From QHVT01 sp036387915 (GTDB lineage: Bacteria > Acidobacteriota > Thermoanaerobaculia > Gp7-AA8), in NCBI GenBank assembly GCA_036387915.1, contig DASVSV010000089.1:1-10409 (forward strand): a stretch of DNA of 10,409 bases, written 5' to 3'. The notes beneath the pieces are model-generated. The model was not told the origin of the DNA. It ran no database searches and saw nothing but the letters and a program-made list of their open reading frames with translations. The translations under genes and the position numbers were made by a program. Positions 6,484-10,409 of this stretch are shown piece after piece (position 1 is the stretch's first letter; each line of letters opens with the position of its first letter).

Positions 6484-6611
6484 CGCTGATATGGAGTGCG
6501 GCGGCCTGGCCGCCGCTTTTTTATTCGCGACCACACTGCCGAGACGGCGCCCGCATGCAGGTGGCTCCCGAATAGGCAAGCGGCGGCCAAGCCGCCGCAC
6601 TCCATAGGAAA
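6466..6611. repeat. Palindromic repeat element A, copy 1
   Basis: The 117-bp core (6490-6606) has 29-nt ends that are inverted copies with one mismatch: TATGGAGTGCGGCGGC at the left and GCCGCCGCACTCCATA at the right. Each end also folds on itself (GCGGCGGCC/GGCCGCCGC). The middle is imperfectly complementary too, with ATTCG near one side and CGAAT near the other. The second copy at 7221-7366 is about 90% identical by hand (12 mismatches, two compensating indels). Identity continues left of the core for about 24 bp, starting at CGAAAAATC. There is no ORF resembling a transposase. It resembles a MITE or REP/BIME-type non-autonomous element, and the family is not identified. Confidence 0.9.
6498..6522 (+). 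terminator. Intrinsic terminator within repeat A, copy 1
   Basis: A 19-nt near-perfect palindrome (GCGGCGGCC T GGCCGCCGC) is followed by TTTTTTATT, 15 bp after the stop of the first VTT gene. The repeat thereby supplies that gene with a terminator. Confidence 0.8.
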
Positions 6612-6885
6612 CCCGTGCCGTGCGCGGTCGGGTGCGCCACGTCTTCTGAAGTACAGCGTCCGCTTCGAAGAGTCCTGTTGCGCCGAACGGTTCGTGAAAC
6701 AGAAACATGTCTGCGAGCTCCGGCCGGCCGAGAACGTCCCACGCTCGCACGCGCGCGGCGAACTCCTCGATCGTTTTGAGAGCGCCTTCTTCCATGCGGA
6801 CGAACCACGGCGGAGCAGTCCAGGGCCCGTAACCGAAGAACGTGTTGGCGAACGACCGGACCAGAGCTTCGTCAAGGATCGGCAT
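6612..6885 (-). pseudogene. 3'-truncated conserved hypothetical gene
   Basis: On the reverse strand, ATG 6885 opens a frame of about 90 residues of convincing protein. It includes FANTFFGYGPWTAPPWFVRM followed by EEG, then FAARVRAWDVLGRPELADMF and a GLFEADAVLQKTW stretch. The GYG-APxWF-MEEG pattern recalls a widespread conserved hypothetical family whose function I cannot name with confidence. After about TWRTRPRTAR the frame runs directly into repeat element A at about 6611. From there the translation is repeat sequence, and then antisense of the VTT gene, which carries no real protein signal. The gene has therefore lost its 3' part at or beside the repeat. It is divergent from the remnant at 6943, with 57 bp between the two starts. 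No clear Shine-Dalgarno sequence is seen. Confidence 0.6.
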
Positions 6886-6942
6886 TCGTGGATCGTAAGG
6901 CGTCGTCGATTGAATTCTACGGCTCCTGTACGATCGCACCCG

Positions 6943-7083
6943 ATGAAGAATCAGTACTTCGGCGACGTCAACGACTACGTCAAGTATGGAATGCTGCGCG
7001 CGTTCGCGCAGGAAGTCTCCGTGGCGGTGGTCTGGATGATGACTCCCGACGACGGCTCGACCGACGGACGCGGGATGGAGTGA
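6943..7083 (+). pseudogene. Truncated conserved hypothetical gene (MKNQYFGD family)
   Basis: ATG 6943 encodes only 46 residues. It begins MKNQYFGDVNDYVKYGMLRA and continues to VVWMMTPDDGSTDGR, then stops after GME. This opening closely resembles a conserved family of roughly 200-residue hypothetical proteins that I recognise by its MKNxYFGDxxDYxKYGLLR start and TPDDGxxDG motif. No function is known to me. The rest of the family sequence is absent, so this is a 5' fragment. About 90 bp further on, a short frame at 7090-7173 ends RWIVETKSRLLPGDRLVELA. It could be the 3' tail of this or another gene after an internal deletion, but that link is speculative. Confidence 0.6.
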
Positions 7084-7220
7084 TGGTGAGGCGCTCGTGG
7101 CCGCCGACTTCGCTGGATTGTTGAGACCAAGAGCCGCCTGCTGCCTGGCGACCGCCTCGTAGAGCTCGCGTGAACCGGAACGGCCAGGGTTTCAGAGCCG
7201 TCCGCGGATTACGGGGCCAG
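7084..7220. other. Decayed intergenic segment
   Basis: There is no intact gene here. It holds a possible C-terminal coding remnant on the forward strand (7090-7173, ending LLPGDRLVELA) followed by about 45 bp without clear features, up to repeat element A copy 2. Together with the two truncated genes before it, this gives about 600 bp of relic DNA between the repeat copies. Confidence 0.45.
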
Positions 7221-7366
7221 CGAAAAATCGCAACGTGACGCTGATATGGAGTGCGGCGGCCTGGCCGCCGCTTTTTTATTCGCGACCGGACTGCCGAGAC
7301 GCACCCGCATGGCAGGTGGCTTCCGAATACGAACGCGGCGGCCAGGCCGCCGCACTTCATAGGAAA
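7221..7366. repeat. Palindromic repeat element A, copy 2
   Basis: This is the second copy, in direct orientation relative to copy 1. Its core at 7245-7361 is again 117 bp. The left and right ends are inverted copies with a single mismatch (TATGGAG versus TATGAAG in the outer part). The mismatch position differs from that in copy 1, as expected if each copy drifted separately. The shared left flank (CGAAAAATC ... CGTGACGCTGA) marks the limit of the repeat at about 7221. The right limit is AGGAAA at about 7366. It lies 32 bp before the STN-like gene. Confidence 0.9.
7253..7277 (+). terminator. Terminator-like hairpin within repeat A, copy 2
   Basis: It has the same stem and T-run as copy 1 (GCGGCGGCC T GGCCGCCGC, then TTTTTTATT). 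It stands upstream of the STN-like/VTT pair, so it would insulate that pair from forward transcription rather than end a gene. Confidence 0.65.
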
Positions 7367-7398
7367 TCCCCCCGCCGCATCCCCGGTTCCGTCACTTC

Positions 7399-7686
7399 GT
7401 GAAGCGACTCGCACTCATTCTCGCGGCCGCGCTCGCCATTTCGGCGAAGGAGAAGCCGCGCACCGTGACGCTCGACGTCAAGGACGGGGAGGCGCGCGCG
7501 ATCCTGCGCTCGGTGCAGCAGCAGTGCGGGATCAGGAACATGATCGTCGACCCGGACGTGCAGGGGAGCGGGACGTTCTTCTTCCGCGACGTGCCGTGCG
7601 CGCAGGCGATTCCGGTCGTGTTGCGGGTGATGGGGCTGGCCGGACGGGTGCAGGGCAGTTCGGTCATGCGGGTGGAACCGCGCTGA
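7399..7686 (+). CDS. Small exported STN/secretin-N-domain-like protein
   Basis: This 95-residue protein has a likely signal peptide (MKRLALILAAALAISA, cleavage around residue 16). One small domain follows: VTLDVKDGEARAILRSV, then CGIRNMIVDPDVQGSGTFFF, then a PCAQAIPVVLRVMGL helix and a short final strand. This beta-alpha-beta pattern matches the STN / secretin N0-like fold found at the start of secretins and some TonB-dependent receptors. Here it stands alone, without a barrel. The two cysteines (CGI and PCAQ) could pair in the periplasm. The start is GTG 7399, and no strong Shine-Dalgarno sequence is visible. The stop overlaps the next gene's start by one base (TGATG), so the two are probably translated together. 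The function is unknown. It may bind a periplasmic partner. Confidence 0.72.
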   Translation: MKRLALILAAALAISAKEKPRTVTLDVKDGEARAILRSVQQQCGIRNMIVDPDVQGSGTFFFRDVPCAQAIPVVLRVMGLAGRVQGSSVMRVEPR

Positions 7687-8360
7687 TGTCGCGGAAGACC
7701 GCCGTCAAGGTCGCCGTCCTGCTCGTGCTGGCGGCCGTCGTCGCAGCGCTCTACTTCTCGCCGGCGCGGGAGCACCTCACGCGCGACAACGTGCGTGCGT
7801 TCGTCGAGCATCTGCGCGGGCTCTGGTACGGGCCGGCGATCTTCATCGCCGCCTTCACGCTGGCCTGCATCTTCGCGCTCCCGGCCTCGGTGTTCGTCCT
7901 CGCCGCCGGCTTCATCTTCGGCTGGCTGCCGGGGATGCTCTACTCGTTCATCGGCGGCATGCTCGGCGCCGCGGCCTCCTTCTACCTCGGGCGTTTCGTC
8001 GGCGAGGGGATGCTGGAGAAGTTCGGCCGCGTCGGCCGCGCGGTGGCGAAGCAGGTCGACCACGCCACGTTCCGTTCGCTGCTCGCGCTGCGCTTCATCC
8101 CCGGCATCCCGTTCGCGGTGCTGAACTACGGCTGCGGCGTGGCCGGCGTGCGCGTGCGCGACTATCTCGCCTCGACCGCGATCGGCATCATCCCGCCGAT
8201 GTTCGTGTTCGCGTACTGCGCCGACGCGCTCTTCAACGGCTCCATGTCCGAGGGGGATGCGGTGAAGCGGCTGGTGGTGGTGCTGGGGTTGATGCTGTTC
8301 ATCACCCTGCTGCCGTTGGCGGTGAAGCGGTTCACGCGACGGCCCGCGGTGACGGAGTAG
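7686..8360 (+). CDS. VTT/TMEM64 (DedA-like, SNARE-associated) membrane protein, copy 2
   Basis: This 224-residue paralogue of the protein at 5815-6483 has the same plan: an N-terminal helix (about 7-24), a SPAREHLTRDNVRAFVEHL-type linker, and the Gly-rich core (LPASVFVLAAGFIFGWLPGM). It also has KQVDHATFRSLLALRFIPGIPF with the family R-x-x-P-G-x-P motif, and the nearly invariant YCADALFNGSMSE patch. Roughly half or more of positions agree with copy 1 by eye. The start ATG overlaps the stop of the STN-like gene. The C-terminus (TRRPAVTE) differs from that of copy 1, which ends in repeat-associated sequence. The family is thought to move lipids across membranes. The substrate and the reason for two copies are unknown. 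Confidence 0.9.
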   Translation: MSRKTAVKVAVLLVLAAVVAALYFSPAREHLTRDNVRAFVEHLRGLWYGPAIFIAAFTLACIFALPASVFVLAAGFIFGWLPGMLYSFIGGMLGAAASFYLGRFVGEGMLEKFGRVGRAVAKQVDHATFRSLLALRFIPGIPFAVLNYGCGVAGVRVRDYLASTAIGIIPPMFVFAYCADALFNGSMSEGDAVKRLVVVLGLMLFITLLPLAVKRFTRRPAVTE

Positions 8361-8385
8361 CAACGAAACGTGTGCAACCCCTGTG

Positions 8386-8391
8386 CTACAC
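8386..8391 (+). promoter_or_regulatory. Possible -10 element for the M23/bactofilin-like pair
   Basis: TACACT follows TGTGC (an extended -10-like TG) in the 70-bp gap between the second VTT gene and the peptidase, about 40 bp before the ATG. No recognisable -35 box is seen. Confidence 0.35.
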
Positions 8392-8430
8392 TCATCGACC
8401 CGCGCCACGGCTGAACGCGGGACAACCGTC

Positions 8431-9483
8431 ATGATCGAGATCCAGGTCCATCCGAGCGACATCCGCCGGCGCGTCCGGTACTTTTTCTTCGATCGCCGCC
8501 GTGTGGTGATCGGACTGATCGTGCTGTCGATCGTACTGGGCGGGCTGATCGGCTCCATGGCCGCGGCCCCCACGGTCATCCGCCGCGTCTACAAGACGAA
8601 TTTCCTCAACGAACAGCGCGAGGAGCGCGGCATCCAGCGCGAGCGCCTGCGCGAGAACGTCGTGCAGATGAGCTCCATCGAGCGCAGCCTGGAAGAGCAG
8701 CGCATCCGCGTCGAGAAGCTGATCACCGTCTACGGCCTCAATCGCACCCTCGGCCAGGGCGGGTTCTCCACGCCCAGCCAGCCCATCCCCGACGCGCCGC
8801 TCGATGACGCCCGCCGCCGCGAGATCTCCCTCAAGAACGCGATGCGCCGTCTCGAGCTGCAGATCGACCTCCTGGCGCGCTACGAGGCCGCGAACCGCGA
8901 GATCGTGCGGCACACGCCGTCGATCCTGCCCGTTCCCGACGACCAGTTCGTGCTGACGTCGCCCTTCGGCACGCGGGTCTCCCCGTTCACGCGCGCCACC
9001 GACTTCCACAAAGGACTCGACCTCTCCGCGCCGACCGGCACGCCGATCTACGCGGCCGCCGACGGCGTGGTCACGTTCGCGGGGCGCTATCCGATCTCGC
9101 AGAGCGTGGCCTGGTGGCGCTTCGGCAACGTCGTCACGATCAAGCACGCCGACCGTTTCATCACTATCTACGCGCACTGCGACAGCGTGAACGTGCGCTC
9201 GGGGCAGACCGTCTCGCAGGGCGATCTGATCGCCACGGTTGGCAATACCGGCTGGAGCACGAACTCGCATCTGCACTACGAGATCCGCAGCGATCTGGAG
9301 AGCCCGGGCACGTACGTCCCGATCGACCCGCGCATCTACATCCTCAACTATCAGTGGAGCAACGAAGCGCTCCTGCTCATGCGCGCCCGCACGAGCAAGG
9401 ACTACAAGAATTTCGAGCCGCTGCCGTCGGCGTTCGTCGGCTTCGCGAGTGGTGGGAGTGGGAGTGGGAAGAGGAGGTCGTGA
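8431..9483 (+). CDS. Membrane-anchored coiled-coil M23 (LytM) peptidase
   Basis: This 350-residue protein is a probable peptidoglycan endopeptidase or an activator of one. A basic cytoplasmic N-terminus is followed by a membrane helix at about 25-45. A long charged helix rich in E/R/Q (about 55-155) looks like a coiled coil and includes EEQRIRVEKLITVYGLNRTL. The C-terminal LytM domain holds the zinc ligands H193 and D197 in HKGLD and H282 in HLHYE, plus the catalytic-region histidine H249 in IYAHCD. All the key residues of an active enzyme are visible. The start at 8431 was chosen because the membrane helix follows naturally, and the frame upstream to 8383 adds only a repeat-free tail. The stop overlaps the next start (TGATG). 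The layout resembles the M23 peptidases that work with bactofilins in cell-shape control, and the next gene fits that. Confidence 0.92.
   Translation: MIEIQVHPSDIRRRVRYFFFDRRRVVIGLIVLSIVLGGLIGSMAAAPTVIRRVYKTNFLNEQREERGIQRERLRENVVQMSSIERSLEEQRIRVEKLITVYGLNRTLGQGGFSTPSQPIPDAPLDDARRREISLKNAMRRLELQIDLLARYEAANREIVRHTPSILPVPDDQFVLTSPFGTRVSPFTRATDFHKGLDLSAPTGTPIYAAADGVVTFAGRYPISQSVAWWRFGNVVTIKHADRFITIYAHCDSVNVRSGQTVSQGDLIATVGNTGWSTNSHLHYEIRSDLESPGTYVPIDPRIYILNYQWSNEALLLMRARTSKDYKNFEPLPSAFVGFASGGSGSGKRRS
9472..9477 (+). promoter_or_regulatory. Ribosome binding site of the bactofilin-like gene
   Basis: AGGAGG lies inside the last codons of the peptidase gene, 5 nt before ATG 9483. It marks that ATG as the start rather than the upstream in-frame one at 9114. 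Confidence 0.8.
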
Positions 9484-10235
9484 TGAGTGCAGCCGGCGAG
9501 GCTAATTTCCCGACGATGATCATTCCGCGCGGGACCGAGATCCGGGTCAACGCGCACGGTCAGCTTTCGATCAAAACCCCCGGCAACCTCGTGATCCAGA
9601 ACTCCGGCATCTACTCGGAGATCGAGTCGACGAACGGCTCGATCCGCATCGAGGAGAACGTCACCGTGGAAGCGGTGAGCATCCGCGCCGGGCAGGCCTG
9701 TTTCATCCAGGGCACGCTCACCGCCTGGCGCGTCCACGCCAAGCGCATCGCGCTCGAAGACCGCGCCCGCGCCTTCATCATGCTGCAGGAGTCGGAGCAC
9801 CTCGAGCTGGCCAAGACGGCCCGCCTGGTCGGCAACTTCGCCAACGAGAAAGAGCTCTACCTGATGATGGGCAAGTTCAGCCCGCAGCTGAAAGAGCTCC
9901 CCGGCGCGATGGACATGGGCGGCACGCAGCCGCAGCACCGCGAGATCTCCGATCGTCCCACGACGATGAAGATCCCGGCCATGAACGTCACCGCGCAACC
10001 GGCCGCCGACGACGAGCACCTCCGCGCAGCGCAACTCCTGCTCGACCGCGAGATGACGCGTCCCGATCTCACCGCCCCCGAGGCCGAGGCGCTGCGCGAG
10101 CTGGTGTTCGCCCTCCGCGAGCGCAACACGCAACGCGTCGCTCTCATCTGGCGCGACGTCCTCAGCGAGCTCCGCTCGCGCAGCGACGGATTCCGCCAGG
10201 CGCACGACCACCTCGACCAGGCGTTCGCCCGGTAG
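9483..10235 (+). CDS. Bactofilin-like polymer-forming protein
   Basis: This protein has 250 residues. Residues about 10-125 consist of short beta-strand-turn repeats (TEIRVNAHGQLSIKTPGNLV, then IYSEIESTNGSIRIEEN, VTVEAVSIRAGQ, CFIQGTLTAWRVHAKRIALE). This is the right-handed beta-helix style of bactofilins, which polymerise into cytoskeletal filaments and position wall enzymes. The C-terminal part (about 170-250) is different: a Pro-rich linker and a helical, charged segment (DDEHLRAAQLLLDREM ... QRVALIWRDVLSELRS). That is longer than the short tails of typical bactofilins. The gene is coupled to the upstream LytM peptidase by a one-base overlap and a strong ribosome binding site inside that gene. 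The pairing supports a scaffold role. The bactofilin call rests on repeat pattern and context, not on a strict signature. Confidence 0.7.
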   Translation: MSAAGEANFPTMIIPRGTEIRVNAHGQLSIKTPGNLVIQNSGIYSEIESTNGSIRIEENVTVEAVSIRAGQACFIQGTLTAWRVHAKRIALEDRARAFIMLQESEHLELAKTARLVGNFANEKELYLMMGKFSPQLKELPGAMDMGGTQPQHREISDRPTTMKIPAMNVTAQPAADDEHLRAAQLLLDREMTRPDLTAPEAEALRELVFALRERNTQRVALIWRDVLSELRSRSDGFRQAHDHLDQAFAR

Positions 10236-10274
10236 TCGCTGCTGTACGTTGTCACGGAGAGAGACGACCGAGGG

Positions 10275-10409
10275 GCCTCCGGCGGGCCGGTGCGACCGGC
10301 GTCGCTTGTTGCTGCGCTAAGGCACGCTCTCGCCACGAACACGATTGCTCCCGAAGTGGCCGGGTAGCGCAGCAACAAGCGCCGCCGGTCGTACCGGCCC
10401 GCCGGAGGC
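10275..10409. repeat. Large inverted repeat B at window edge, 45-nt arms
   Basis: The left arm (10275-10319) and right arm (10365-10409) are complementary at 43 of 45 positions by hand, with a 45-nt centre. Each arm also contains a self-hairpin (GCCGGT GCG ACCGGC on the left, GCCGGT CGT ACCGGC on the right). The right arm reaches the last base of the window, so the true end may lie beyond. This is the same double-hairpin plan as repeat A, but the sequence is unrelated. No ORF is found inside. It follows the bactofilin-like gene by about 40 bp. Confidence 0.88.

Noticed and set aside
4357..6939. 860-codon open frame on the reverse strand
   Set aside because: It runs antisense through the thiolase and first VTT gene. 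Its product is Arg/Asp/Gly-rich low-complexity with no domain. Only its first part (6885-6612) has real protein character and is listed as a truncated gene.
6466..7366. Composite transposon bounded by the two repeat A copies
   Set aside because: There is no transposase between the copies, the copies are only about 120 bp, and the cargo is decayed fragments. Independent element insertions or local rearrangement explain it better.
7392..8579. 395-codon reverse-strand open frame
   Set aside because: It is antisense to the STN-like, VTT and peptidase genes, with shadow composition (H/D/R-rich). The absence of stops is explained by high GC.
8392..9276. 294-codon reverse-strand open frame
   Set aside because: It is the shadow of the LytM peptidase, whose zinc-binding motifs are intact on the forward strand.

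Overview
The window is high-GC bacterial chromosome, about two-thirds G+C by eye. The contents are housekeeping or envelope genes plus an unusual number of palindromic intergenic repeats. The Pro-rich and Gly-Val-rich TonB with two ExbDs, the M23/bactofilin-like pair and the repeat-laden intergenic DNA suggest a Gram-negative, possibly of the phylum Acidobacteriota. That placement is inference, because no rRNA or marker gene is present.

Layout. (1) 1-3104: a forward cluster of a TPR protein (5' end outside the window), tonB, exbB, exbD and a second exbD. It encodes a complete proton-driven energiser for outer-membrane transport and ends in a strong intrinsic terminator. (2) 3120-4403: a reverse-strand DoxX-like membrane protein and a divergent CPBP-family intramembrane protease. 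Their 5' ends appear to overlap, and the CPBP start is unresolved. (3) 4543-5718: a complete thiolase, flanked on both sides by 30-bp-class inverted repeats of low complexity. (4) 5815-8360: two paralogous VTT/TMEM64 (DedA-like) membrane proteins. Between them lie two roughly 90% identical copies of a 117-bp palindromic element, two 3'-truncated divergent gene remnants, and a small secreted STN-domain-like protein coupled to the second VTT gene. (5) 8431-10235: a membrane-anchored coiled-coil LytM/M23 peptidase translationally coupled to a bactofilin-like beta-repeat protein, probably a cell-shape or wall-remodelling pair. (6) 10275-10409: a further large palindrome with 45-nt arms that runs to the window edge.

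How it fits together. The genes form three functional groups (TonB energisation, VTT membrane proteins, wall hydrolase with scaffold) separated by convergent or repeat-bounded junctions. I see no defence system, CRISPR array, transposase, tRNA or rRNA. The least-explained content is the set of four palindromic repeat types. Several abut or supply the last codons of genes. The two copies of one type bracket decayed genes.
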